Of a stretch of 64,000 nucleotides of DNA, positions 10,327 through 21,066 are shown piece by piece (the first letter of the stretch is position 1; the number at the start of each line of letters is the position of its first letter). The notes under the pieces are model-generated. The model ran no database searches. It worked only from the letters and a program-made list of their open reading frames with translations, and had not been told where the DNA came from. Both the position numbers and the translations under genes were made by a program. This DNA comes from Peronospora farinosa (lineage: Eukaryota > Oomycota > Peronosporomycetes > Peronosporales > Peronosporaceae): the NCBI GenBank assembly GCA_947646735.1, contig CANTFK010000347.1:36626-100625 (forward strand), in the 5' to 3' direction.

Positions 10327-10737
10327 TGTAACGGGTCCAACGCTACACATATACGCTTAGTTTGCGATACTTAACGGGCAGGTCTAAACGGTACGTTAGT
10401 ACTCAAGACCTGTCCCTTGGGTGATACACACGATGTGACACACCCTTGCGTATGTGATTTACACTAGGTGTATTCACATCAATGCGAATATCGCCCAGCT
10501 GGTACCAGGCGTCATCAAATGGAGTCAGTAAGCTACGTCATTAAGCGAGATTAAATATAAGTAGCTCGCACGTAGGGATGCGCATCCAAAGGGATGGCGT
10601 CCAATCATTCCATATTAATCCATGAATAGTTGCAACATAATACTAACTGCGCACGAATAAACTATTTACAGTATCCGTGAGGCAGTTTAGTGAGTATTCT
10701 TTAGTTAGTTGCGCGGTTCGCTTCGGTGATGGCGACA
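10327..10737 (+). repeat. 3' LTR of Gypsy element B (3' limit approximate)
   Basis: Begins TGTAACGGG right after the polypurine tract and shares ordered direct segments with 3789-4175. An alternative end at ttaca 10670 is possible, but similarity to the left LTR extends to about 10737. Confidence 0.6.
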
Positions 10738-11077
10738 GTTGTGTACAGCGCTTTGGCGTCGAACAACCCCACCACCGTACAAGGAGGCTAGACGGTCTAT
10801 CCGATTAAAGCCTCGCTTTTGCAGAAGGTGTGTGCCAGTAGCACGTGGCAGCTACGTAAAAGCGCCCGCCTACATCAGACCGCAGGGAACGTGCGGCACG
10901 ACAGAGCATGTGGTAGGGTTGCACAGCTAAATGATAGGTCATGACATCACAGCCTGACGTCAATAGATGACGTCACTATGACGCTTCTAGAAGGACATCG
11001 AAGAAGATAGCTCGGGGTAGTGATCTAAATACCTATCAATTTTCAGTTACAGACATTTCTAGTGACGCACAAGTTTC
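10738..11077. other. Spacer with two TGACGTCA octamers
   Basis: No gene seen. Two CRE-like palindromes TGACGTCA occur at 10955-10962 and 10968-10975, separated by five bases and about 100 bp upstream of the effector pseudogene. Confidence 0.5.
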
Positions 11078-11345
11078 CACAATCATTTTCAATCTCACTT
11101 GGAAGCGCAGAAGCAAACATACGCCTCGATTCATTGGTTTTGTAGCTGTTCTCTTCGCTTGTTTTGATACTTTATCAAAACTGTCGATCTTGACGTTAGT
11201 GGAACTTATAGCGTCTAACCAAAAAGATGTTTCTGCTCCCGGGTTCGGCGTGGAGACGACCAAAGAAGAAAGGACTTTTCACTTACCGGGGCTCGACAAA
11301 TCCCATGAAGGGATCAATACAATGGCGTCCAAACAGCTGGTATAA
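11078..11345 (+). pseudogene. Truncated paralogue of the giant WY/LWY effector (5' end only)
   Basis: This stretch aligns base for base with 14205-14470, the 5' leader, signal-peptide and N-terminal region of the effector gene downstream. The signal-peptide start codon is changed from ATG to ATA. One base is missing within the signal-peptide segment (near 11145), and a TAA at 11343-11345 ends the frame where the intact gene enters its helical units. The N-terminal region keeps IASNQKDV and a KEER tetrapeptide where the intact gene has KGER. No WY unit follows. It is a dead duplicate about 3.2 kb from its relative. Confidence 0.85.
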
Positions 11346-13049
11346 AGTACTGGAAACTGTCCCTGTGATTATTGATTAGCACTGCTCTCAGTTTTGCACG
11401 AATCATCAACTGTATAGCGGTCAAAATTTGTGTCGAGTACTTATATTCAGGCAAATGGAACGTATTTGATTGATAAATTATACCTCACATTCTAAACAAT
11501 CGAATCTTTGAATTAATCGACCCCATGTGTTTGTTAAGTCTGTAAATAATTCATGTCGCATTCCAATCGCATACTCATTTTCAATCGAAGCCGACCCCAC
11601 ATACAAAATCTGATACAATCTTGACTAGGCCTCCTGTTAAGAACCATTTAAAAGGATTATTTCACCTGAAGGAAGACCTATTTCCTATTAAAAAATCAGG
11701 CACACCAATACCTCAGTTGACCAAGCAGAGAATGAGCTTCTGTCCCACCTCACGACTTTTTTTCCGAAGAAAATACCTCTTTCTGCAGGATCACTGATAG
11801 CAGGAATGGCCAAGATTCTCATGGCATCATTGTGTGAGTGATATCAGGAGCAAGTTAGTCTATCTTAATTAGTTGTTTTTTATAAATTCATTATTCAATT
11901 GAGGAACTGTATATTTAATTTATAAATCATGAATCTGACTCATGAATCAGCCCTAGGAAAACGAGTTTAAATCATGATTAGGCGTTCTTCATGTAAAAAT
12001 GACTCGAATAGGTCTAATCATGACAATAATGACATCAGGAAATAAAAATTTATGCTCCAATTTGAGTAATTTGTCCACAAAATACGACAAGAAAAAAGCC
12101 GAAAAAAAATTGTAATAATCGATGCACCCCAAAACTTATTTGTCCCCAAGGTAAAACATACCTTATACTTAGTACAGGTCCTTCTTCTCGTGTGTTTTAA
12201 CAACTACATGCTGCCTAAATGGTGTTAATTTTACTGACAATTTGTACATAGTGAACACTTAAAGGGTCGCTCGTGATGCTCAAACTACTCACGATGCATT
12301 GCCAAATATTTCAAATTGATGCTAGTACTAGCGTATCGATGGAGCTCGATCCACATCATAGGGAATTCCAAGAATCTATCACGCGATCTAAGAGAATAAA
12401 ACTGTCAATGTGTATATCAATATAAATTAGTTGGACTCACATGTGGACATATACAGCTCGTCCAGGCGTGTGGCAGCTTACCTGCCCTTACACTTGTTCA
12501 AAAGCCAGAGGCTAAAACGGTTTGGTGGCGCGGCCTCAAGCAGTTTACCTAAAGGTATGTCTTTATAAGCAGCTCAGGCTGCTGTGTTTAGAGACGCTTC
12601 CTTTGTCTTTCCACGTTCGAACTTTGCCGCAAAGCTATTGAATGGTCCAAGTACTCGAACAATCTGTGCAATCCCAGCTGCAGAATAATAATGGGAACAA
12701 AGTATTACAATTTATTCTGCCATGAATGTTTGTGTGCTGCAAGTATACAAACCTGCGGAGATCCCATGGCTAGCGCCACAGCAACTAACTGATCAGGTAT
12801 GAAGGTTGCTGAAGTGCGAGTGGCTGTTTAGTACGTGTCAAAGTGGTTCTTGGCCTCCCATTATTAATACATTACATGATAAACTACAGCAGATCACTGA
12901 ATACCTCGGAAAACACGATCATGTGATGTTATCATCCACCTTTCTCGTAACGGTTTCCGTCCTCGTCTTGACCGATAAAGGTGATGGCTAAGGTTTGGGT
13001 CGTTTTATAAAGTGGAAGTAAGGCGACTGCATCTCTTCCATTTAGACCA
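11346..13049. other. AT-rich intergenic stretch, no gene seen
   Basis: Only short frames occur (for example 12018-12203 minus and 12806-12991 plus), with no recognisable domains, repeats or RNA genes. Confidence 0.5.
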
Positions 13050-13600
13050 AGGACAAGACAACAATTGCCGCAAGTTCCAATGCTGTTAAGGAAAGAACAA
13101 AATACTAAAAATCATATGCTGGACATGCCCGTGCGCGCAAGCCTGCTGGCAGAAGCTCATAGGAGAACGATGAGAACTTGGACGGCTTCAAAGCTTCCTT
13201 GCAAAAAGTACAAGCAAGCAGATGCGCGCCAGGACTATCCAAGCCAGTTCAGCTGTTCCTGGACCGCCTTGGATAGTCCTGGCGTGCCAATTAGACGAGG
13301 TGGCCGCAAACGTCGCCGTGTGGAAACGCATGTCACATCTTGAGCAGCGTTTGCAATCACTAGCATGTGGATACATCGCAACCGAGTGACATTCCAGCAA
13401 GCAGACGTGACCACCGTCGGTAGCATTCATGAAGTTTGGGAAACTAGTTTGAGGAAATTTCGAGCCGTAGCGAAGCAAGAAGTGCCGGCGAACCGACACA
13501 AAAATACAAGGAATCCGTCTGATCCTATGTCAACGTGCCATAGCGAGACAATCTCGAGAGCCGTTACCGCAGAATGGCCAAGCGACAAAGGCCTTTAAAG
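13050..13600 (+). mobile_element. LINE (non-LTR) retrotransposon 3' remnant
   Basis: In shifting plus frames one sees a Cys/His zinc-binding segment of the reverse-transcriptase tail type (CWTCPCAQACWQKLIGE around 13110-13160). It is followed by the typical 'W.HRN.V.F' block (MWIHRNRVTFQQ at 13365, then HEVWETSLRKFRAVAK). This combination is characteristic of the C-terminal end of LINE ORF2. Frameshifts and stops show decay. Identification is by eye. Confidence 0.5.
13227..13284. repeat. 17-bp perfect inverted repeat with 24-nt loop
   Basis: CGCCAGGACTATCCAAG (13227-13243) is matched exactly by its reverse complement at 13268-13284. A second small stem CCAG/CTGG sits inside the loop. It lies within the LINE remnant. 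Confidence 0.9.
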
Positions 13601-14095
13601 GGCCGGACCTCTTACCTTTGGCGGGAAGTCCCATATGATGGGGCCAAGATTGAGGGGAGACCTTCTTTTCGCTGGGAAGCAATAGGCACGAAGCCTTAAG
13701 GTGTAAGCACGTCGACAAAGCATCGAACACCCTTCAACCGGCATTAACAAGTTCCTGCCCTTCTTCCTTGTCGCCTCCTAAGCGCCGGCCCGTTCGCCGA
13801 GGCGTGACTTCCGGTCCCACGAAACAAATTCTCCTAAAACGTGAATCCGTCCGTTTCAATTCTGATCGGAGATCGTATGTCAGAGATGGCTCGTCTAGAA
13901 AAGCCGCTTTGGTTCCTCGTCTTACTATTGAGGCGCCTGCATGTGCCCACGTGCCCTTTTGGAGTGTCCTATGTAAAGCCCGTCGGGTTGAGCCAACAGA
14001 ATGAGCTAGTGCAGAGGTGAATGACGTAGTCATCATGATATTTCCTCTCTGACATATTTTAAATAATCATAAGTATGTAATCGACAGTCTGATCA
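13601..14095. other. Spacer upstream of the effector gene
   Basis: A minus frame at 14036-13734 (100 codons) and a plus frame at 13768-14004 overlap, and neither is recognised. No gene is called. Confidence 0.4.
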
Positions 14096-14220
14096 TCATT
14101 TCACATTATCTTCGTGCGTTTGTCCGACATGTCGTAATGGCGTACTAGTTTCAGAAAATCAACGAGTGGATAGGTGGTGCACAATGCTGTCATGCAACAC
14201 CATCATTATCAATTTCACTC
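14096..14220 (+). promoter_or_regulatory. Candidate oomycete core promoter of the giant effector gene
   Basis: Two candidates are visible. A TCATTTC Inr match lies at 14096-14102, about 150 nt before the start codon. A composite ATCATTATCAATTTCAC near 14200-14217 comes close to the oomycete Inr plus flanking-region consensus. The second is conserved in the pseudogene copy (atcattttcaat near 11082), which favours it as the real start region. Confidence 0.4.
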
Positions 14221-14251
14221 GGAAGCGCAAGAGCAAACGAAGAAAAGACTC

Positions 14252-17200
14252 ATGCGCCTCGATTCATTGCTTTTCGTAGCTCTTCTCTTCGCTTGTTTTA
14301 ACTTTTTATTAACAAGGTCGATCTCGACATCAGTGGGACTTATAGCGTCAAACCAAAAAGATGTTCCTGTGCACGGGCTCGGCGTGGAGACGACTAAAGG
14401 AGAAAGGATCTTTAACTTACCTGGTCTCGACAAATCCCTTGAAGGGATCCATTCAATGGGATCCAAATTTATGGAAAAGATGTTGTATTATGCTTTGCGA
14501 GCAAGTAGAAAAAACGCGGTGGAAGCCTATAAGTTCTTGCGGCTCGACAAAGATAAGAGCATCCGGCTACTTAACGCACGCTATAATGCCTGGATCAGGT
14601 TTCTAGCAAAGGAATCCGACACTTCTCCAGACACCATATCAAAGATAATAAAGTTCACGGGACGTCACGGTGATGAAGGCCTTCTGAAGATGCTAGAAGC
14701 TTTGGTAATGGCTAATGCCCGAAAAGATATTCAGAACGAGTTGAAGTCTGCACTGATGGCTTCTTGGCAAAGCAAAAAAATGCCTGCGCTTGACGCCTTC
14801 AAGCTGCTGAAGCTGGACCAGCAAACTAACCATAAGCTTTACATCAAACGGCTTACAATGTGGGCCGAGTATATGAAAAATGCTAAGCTTGACATGGAAG
14901 CAGTGATAGCTGGAATCGATGACATTACCAGTCTGAAGATTATTAATGATTTGAAAGAGATCAAGGGCTTCAAAGAGGTTGTGGAGTCATTACAAGATTC
15001 TCTGGTGAAATCTTGGGCTAATACGAAACCTGAGGACGTCGTTACTATGCTGCTTCATGGTAGCAATTCAAACTTTGACATGTGGTTAAAGTAGTGCACG
15101 ATCAACCGACACTTCTTCAGCCACCGTATCAGCGATAATAAAGTTCACGGGACGTCACGGTGACGAAGGCTTCTGAAGATGCTAGAAGCTTTGGTATGGC
15201 TAAGCCCGAGAAGATATTCAGAACGAATTGAATTCTGCACTGATGGCTTCTTGGAAAAGTCGGAAAAAATCTGCGCGTGACGCCTTCATTCTGCTGAAGC
15301 TGGACCAGCAAACTAACCATAAGCTTTACATCAAACGGCTTACACTGTGGGCCGAGTATATGAAAAATGCTAAGCTTGACATGAAAGCAGTGATAGCTGG
15401 AATCGATGACATTACCAGTCTGAAACTTATTGATGATTTGAAAGAGATCAAGGGCTTCAAAGAGGTTGTGGAGTCATTACAAGATTCTCTGGTGAAATCT
15501 TGGGCTAATACGAAACCTGAGGACGTCGTTACTATGCTGCTTCATGGTAGCAATTCAAACTTTGACAGTGGTTAAAGTATGTGGCACGATCAACCGACAC
15601 TTCTTCAGCCACCGTATCAGCGATAATAAAGTTCACGGGACGATACGGTGATAAAGGCCTTTTGAAGATGCTAGAAGCTTTGGTAATGGCTAATGCCCGA
15701 AAAGATCTTCAGAACGAATTGAATTCTGCACTGATGGCTTCTTGGCAAAGCAAAAAAATGCCTGCGCTTGACGCCTTCAAGCTGCTGAAGCTGGACCAGC
15801 AAACTAACCATAAGCTTTACATCAAACGGCTTACAATGTGGGCCGAGTATATGAAAAATGCTAAGCTTGACATGGAAGCAGTGATAGCTGGAATCGATGA
15901 CATTACCAGTCTGAAGATTATTAATGATTTGAAAGAGATCAAGGGCTTCAAAGAGGTTGTGGAGTCATTACAAGATTCTCTGGTGAAATCTTGGGCTAAT
16001 ACGAAACCTGAGGACGTCGTTACTATGCTGCTTCATGGTAGCAATTCAAACTTTGACATGTGGTTAAAGTATGTGGCACGATCAACCGACACTTCTTCAG
16101 CCACCGTATCAGCGATAATAAAGTTCACGGGACGATACGGTGATAAAGGCCTTCTGAAGATGCTAGAAGCTTTGGTAATGGCTAATGCCCGAGAAGATAT
16201 TCAGAACGAATTGAATTCTGCACTGATGGCTTCTTGGAAAAGTCGGAAAAAATCTGCGCATGACGCCTTCATTCTGCTGAAGCTGGACCAGCAAGCTGAC
16301 CACGAGCTTTACATCAAACGGCTTACACTGTGGGCCGAGTATATGAAAAATGCTAAGCTTGACATGAAAGCAGTGATAGCTGGAATCGATGACATTACCA
16401 GTCTGAAACTTATTGATGATTTGAAAGAGATCAAGGGCTTCAAAGAGGTTGTGGAGTCATTACAAGATTCTCTGGTGAAATCTTGGGCTAATACGAAACC
16501 TGAGGACGTCGTTACTATGCTGCTTCATGGTAGCAATTCAAACTTTGACATGTGGTTAAAGTATGTGGCACGATCAACCGACACTTCTTCAGCCACCGTA
16601 TCAGCGATAATAAAGTTCACGGGACGATACGGTGATAAAGGCCTTTTGAAGATGCTAGAAGCTTTGGTAATGGCTAATGCCCGAAAAGATCTTCAGAACG
16701 AATTGAATTCTGCACTGATGGCTTCTTGGAAAAGTCGGAAAAAATCTGCGCGTGACGCCTTCATTCTGCTGAAGCTGGACCAGCAAGCTGACCACGAGCT
16801 TTACATCAAACGGCTTACACTGTGGGCCGAGTATATGAAAAATGCTAAGCTTGACATGAAAGCAGTGATAGCTGGAATCGATGACATTACCAGTCTGAAA
16901 CTTATTGATGATTTGAAAGAGATCAAGGGCTTCAAAGAGGTTGTGGAGTCATTACAAGATTCTCTGGTGAAATCTTGGGCTAATACGAAACCTGAGGACG
17001 TCGTTACTATGCTGCTTCATGGTAGCAATTCAAACTTTGACATGTGGTTAAAGTATGTGGCACGATCAACCGACACTTCTTCAGCCACCGTATCAGCGAT
17101 AATAAAGTTCACGGGACGATACGGTGATAAAGGCCTTTTGAAGATGCTAGAAGCTTTGGTAATGGCTAATGCCCGAAAAGATCTTCAGAACGAATTGAAT

Positions 17201-19915
17201 TCTGCACTGATGGCTTCTTGGAAAAGTCGGAAAAAATCTGCGCATGACGCCTTCATTCTGCTGAAGCTGGACCAGCAAGCTGACCACGAGCTTTACATCA
17301 AACGGCTTACACTGTGGGCCGAGTATATGAAAGATGCTAAGCTTGACATGAAAGCAGTGATAGCTGGAATCGATGACATTACCAGTCTGAAACTTATTGA
17401 TGATTTGAAAGAGATCAAGGGCTTCAAAGAGGTTGTGGAGTCATTACAAGATTCTCTGGTAAAATCTTGGGCTAATACGAAACCTGAGGACGTCGTTACT
17501 ATGCTGCTTCATGGTAGCAATTCAAACTTTGACATGTGGTTAAAGTATGTGGCACGATCAACCGACACTTCTTCAGCCACCGTATCAGCGATAATAAAGT
17601 TCACGGGACGATACGGTGATAAAGGCCTTTTGAAGATGCTAGAAGCTTTGGTAATGGCTAATGCCCGAAAAGATCTTCAGAACGAATTGAATTCTGCACT
17701 GATGGCTTCTTGGAAAAGTCGGAAAAAATCTGCGCATGACGCCTTCATTCTGCTGAAGCTGGACCAGCAAGCTGACCACGAGCTTTACATCAAACGGCTT
17801 ACACTGTGGGCCGAGTATATGAAAGATGCTAAGCTTGACATGAAAGCAGTGATAGCTGGTTTCGATGACATTACCAGTCTGAAACTTATTGATGATTTGA
17901 AAGAGATCAAGGGCTTCAAAGAGGTTGTGGAGTCATTACAAGATTCTCTGGTAAAATCTTGGGCTAATACGAAACCTGAGGACGTCGTTACTATGCTGCT
18001 TCATGGTAGCAATTCAAACTTTGACATGTGGTTAAAGTATGTGGCACGATCAACCGACACTTCTTCAGCCACCGTATCAGCGATAATAAAGTTCACGGGA
18101 CGTCACGGTGACGAAGGCCTTCTGAAGATGCTAGAAGCTTTGGTAATGGCTAATGCCCGAGAAGATATTCAGAACGAATTGAATTCTGCACTGATGGCTT
18201 CTTGGAAAAGTCGGAAAAAATCTGCGCATGACGCCTTCATTCTGCTGAAGCTGGACCAGCAAGCTGACCACGAGCTTTACATCAAACGGCTTACACTGTG
18301 GGCCGAGTATATGAAAGATGCTAAGCTTGACATGAAAGCAGTGATAGCTGGTTTCGATGACATTACCAGTCTGAAACTTATTGATGATTTGAAAGAGATC
18401 AAGGGCTTCAAAGAGGTTGTGGAGTCATTACAAGATTCTCTGGTAAAATCTTGGGCTAATACGAAACCTGAGGACGTCGTTGCTATGCTGCTTCATGGTA
18501 GCAAACCAAACTTTAACACATTGGCCAAGTATGTGGTAGAAGCATCCGATCCGATTCAAGTTGCCAAACTATTGTTAGCGAAGTTCTCGGAACGTCCCGA
18601 TGATGAAGGCCTTGTGGAGTTGTTTGACGCTTTTGCAAAGGCTCAAGTTGGAGAAGATATCCAGAACGAATTGAAGTCTGCACTGATGGCTTCTTGGCAA
18701 AGCAAAAAAATGCCTGCGCTTAACGCCTTCAAGCTGCTGAAGCTGGACCAGAAGACTGACCACGAGCTTTACATCAAACGGCTTACACTGTGGGCCGAGT
18801 ATATGAAAGATGCTAAGCTTGACATGAAAGCAGTGATAGCTGGTTTCGATGACAATACCAGTCTGAAGATTATTGATGATTTGAAAGAGATCAAGAGCAC
18901 TGAAGAGGTTGTGGAGTCATCACAGGATACTCGGGTAAAATCTTGGGCTGATTCGAAACCTGAGGACGTCGTTACTATGTTGCAACCTGATAGCAAACCA
19001 AACTTTGACACATTGGCCAAGTATGTGGAAGAGGCATCCGATCCGATTCAAGTTGCCAAACCATTGATAGCGAAGTTCTCGGAGATAACCGATGATGCAG
19101 GCCTTGTGGAGATGTTTAACGCTTTTGCAAAGGCTCGAGTTGGAGAAGATATCCAGAACGAATTGAAGTCTGCACTGATGGCTTCTTGGCAAAGGAAAAA
19201 AATATCTGCGCTTGAGGTCTTCAAGCTGCTGAAGCTGGAACAGAAGACTGACCACAAGCTTTACGACAACCTGCTTACAATGTGGGTCCAGTATGTGAAA
19301 AAATCCACGGGGGATTATTCTGACATAAATATGGGAGTGGCGATAAATGGTTCCAATCTCGACGTCCGTGTGATGATTCTTGGCCATTTGAGACATATTA
19401 CGGGCACTGCAGTCGTTGTGAAAAACTTAGAGAAAACGCTGGTGGCACAACTTCAGAAACGCAAAGGTGCGTTCAAAGAGGTGGTGTGTCAAGTATTCAG
19501 GGATTTGAAACTTGACAAAGATCTTAACAATCTTCTTCACGAGCCGAACCTGATGCTTTTCAATTCGTTTGCGGAAAAGTTCAAACCTACACCGACAAAG
19601 GAAGTGCTGATTACAGCAGCCAGGAATGTTTTTCTTGATAAAGAAGTGCTTATAGGCGAAATGCTTGAATTCGAGTGGAGAAAGAAAGATATTGCAACGG
19701 CCTCCGAGTGGAGGAAGAAAGATATTGCAACGGCCTCCGAGTGGAGGAAGAAAGATATTGCAACGGCCTCCGAGTTGCGTCTCGAGCTGTTTCGACAATG
19801 GTATCAGACAAAACGCGGGCTTGAACCGAAAGACTCAATGTCAAAGGATCTTAAGTCGGATTACGAGGGGGTTATTGCAGACCCGGCAATCTTTAATAGA
19901 CTCAAGAACAAGTAA
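14252..19915 (+). CDS. Giant secreted tandem WY/LWY effector-like protein (frame broken in unit 2, probably repairable)
   Basis: ATG 14252 is preferred over the upstream in-frame ATG 14174 because it gives a classic signal peptide (MRLDSLLFVALLFACFNFLL). A short N-terminal region follows with KGERIF in the place of an EER motif, and no RXLR is visible. About ten 164-residue helical units come next. Each holds two W/Y-type modules (ASWQSKKMPALDAFKLLKLD...WAEYM and KSWANTKPEDVVTMLL...MWLKYV) linked by a Leu-rich segment (IIKFTGR...LLKMLEAL), the logic of LWY effectors such as PSR2. The reading is interrupted between 15094 and 15581 by five small deletions totalling six bases, after which the original frame resumes to TAA 19915 (about 1,886 codons overall). 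Units 9-10 are divergent, and the C-terminus has a 3x11-residue repeat. Likely secreted and possibly delivered to the host. The target is unknown. Confidence 0.8.
14640..19300 (+). repeat. Ten tandem 492-bp units encoding paired WY/LWY modules
   Basis: The landmark 'cgataataaagttcacggg' recurs at 15621, 16113, 16605, 17097, 17589 and 18081 with an exact 492-bp period. A first copy lies at about 14643 and a damaged copy (486 bp) at about 15135. Copies 3-8 are nearly identical, with a handful of substitutions (for example KNAKLD versus KDAKLD, IDDITS versus FDDITS). Copies from about 18500 are clearly diverged. Recent expansion of the middle units is inferred. Confidence 0.9.
19673..19771 (+). 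repeat. Three 33-bp tandem copies encoding an 11-residue repeat
   Basis: Copies at 19673, 19706 and 19739 encode EWRKKDIATAS. Only one base differs in the first copy. The length keeps the reading frame. Confidence 0.95.
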
Positions 19916-20496
19916 GCTGCCACACGCCTCGACAAGCTGTTCCGGAGCTTTATATAGCTGGTAATAATACATCTTGTTTCTTCTTGTACCGTTTGAATCT
20001 TGCAGAACTTAGAGTGGAACATTTGATAGAAAGCAAGATGAAAGGAGGAGGCCATTGTCGGCATAGGTGGCTCTGGAGACCCTGCGATTGGTCATATACA
20101 TAGCTACAGACATGGCAAAGTTTATAAGGGGCTGCGGAACGACGCGTCGGACGAATTGTAGCCAGTAGTAGTAGAAAAGAGAATCGCAATAAGATAGAAG
20201 GGAATACTTCTCCGTTTGGGTGCTAGAGAGGTCGGTAAAAAGAGATGAAAATGTTCAATCAAAAGAGGAAAATTAGACACGTCAGATGAGATAGTTCACA
20301 TGTATAAACAACGTATAGATCACGAGATATTACCTAGTAAACGATCATGTTGACCAGCGCAACATCTTGTTCAATCCAGCGCCTATTGAAAAATGCGATG
20401 ACGAGAAAGCGTCATTTTTCTTCCAATCCCGCCGTCTTATCGGTACTATTACCGGTATACTACAGAGCCTGACGACACCGGTAATCCAACCGGTAA
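19916..20496. other. Intergenic region between convergent genes
   Basis: Holds the 3' flanks of the effector gene and of the minus-strand MARVEL-like gene. ACCGGTA words cluster at 20450-20496. No gene is seen. Confidence 0.5.
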
Positions 20497-21066
20497 TTAC
20501 ACTGCAGTAGCGACTGGTGTATTCTCTTCTTGGTAGGCATTCTCGTGCCCAGGACGACCTTCACTCTGTTGCTGATCTCGAGTGTTCGCTGTATTCTTGC
20601 GTTTGCCAAGCATTAGAATACCCAAGAACGCGAGTGCCGAGAGAAACGACATGGCCAATGCAAAATACAGTTCACCACAATTAACAAAACGTTCAAAACG
20701 TCCATGACACTGTCGCGTCACATTTGATAGTAGCAGTACGATCGTAGCCACCGTGAGACACACCAAGATTACAAAATCCATTAGTCGTTCCGAGTAGTGT
20801 GGGTGGTACACACACAATCGCAACCATTCGACAAAAATCAAAAACACCAGTGCATAAATGAACGCGATAAAGTTGATGATTCGTGCAAAACTGAGAGCAC
20901 TGCTATCAATAATCACAGGGACAGTTCCACCCCTTGCAGAACTTTGCTGCGTCTTTCCAGCTGTTCGGAGCAAAACATATGCTATCAGGGAACTGCAAAA
21001 TTGAAGAAACCGGAGGAGCACGCGGGTCCAGACGAGACAGATTCGACGTGAACACCGTCTTCCCAT
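20497..21066 (-). CDS. Four-TM MARVEL-like membrane protein
   Basis: The product from ATG 21066 is 189 residues and has four hydrophobic helices at about residues 15-35, 60-82, 95-113 and 132-153. A short basic N-terminus (MGRRCSRRI) and a polar C-tail (KRKNTANTRDQQQSEG) complete a MARVEL/tetraspan layout. An upstream in-frame ATG at 21153 would add 29 residues. I prefer 21066 because the extension reaches toward the duplicated promoter unit at 21225 and adds nothing membrane-like. MARVEL proteins organise membrane apposition and vesicle trafficking; the role here is inferred only from topology. It is divergently arranged with the Gly/His-rich gene at 21541. Confidence 0.65.
   Translation of the reverse strand: MGRRCSRRICLVWTRVLLRFLQFCSSLIAYVLLRTAGKTQQSSARGGTVPVIIDSSALSFARIINFIAFIYALVFLIFVEWLRLCVYHPHYSERLMDFVILVCLTVATIVLLLSNVTRQCHGRFERFVNCGELYFALAMSFLSALAFLGILMLGKRKNTANTRDQQQSEGRPGHENAYQEENTPVATAV

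Larger units (their letters stand above)
3789..10737 (+). mobile_element. Ty3/Gypsy retrotransposon B, degenerate, reverse transcriptase deleted
   Basis: Two direct, diverged LTR-like blocks (from 3789 and from 10327) flank gag, protease, linker, integrase zinc-binding, integrase core and chromodomain-like remnants, all plus strand and in Gypsy order. Only about 190 bp (6651-6830) separate the linker from the end of the RNase H/zinc-binding region, so the reverse transcriptase and most of RNase H are gone. A polypurine tract abuts the 3' LTR. The element later received a solo-LTR family member at 8366. No matching target duplication was seen at its outer ends. Confidence 0.75.

Noticed and set aside
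14174..14251. Upstream in-frame ATG as start of the giant effector
   Set aside because: It would place 26 hydrophilic residues before the hydrophobic signal segment. ATG 14252 starts the signal peptide directly, and the upstream ATG is not preserved in the pseudogene copy.
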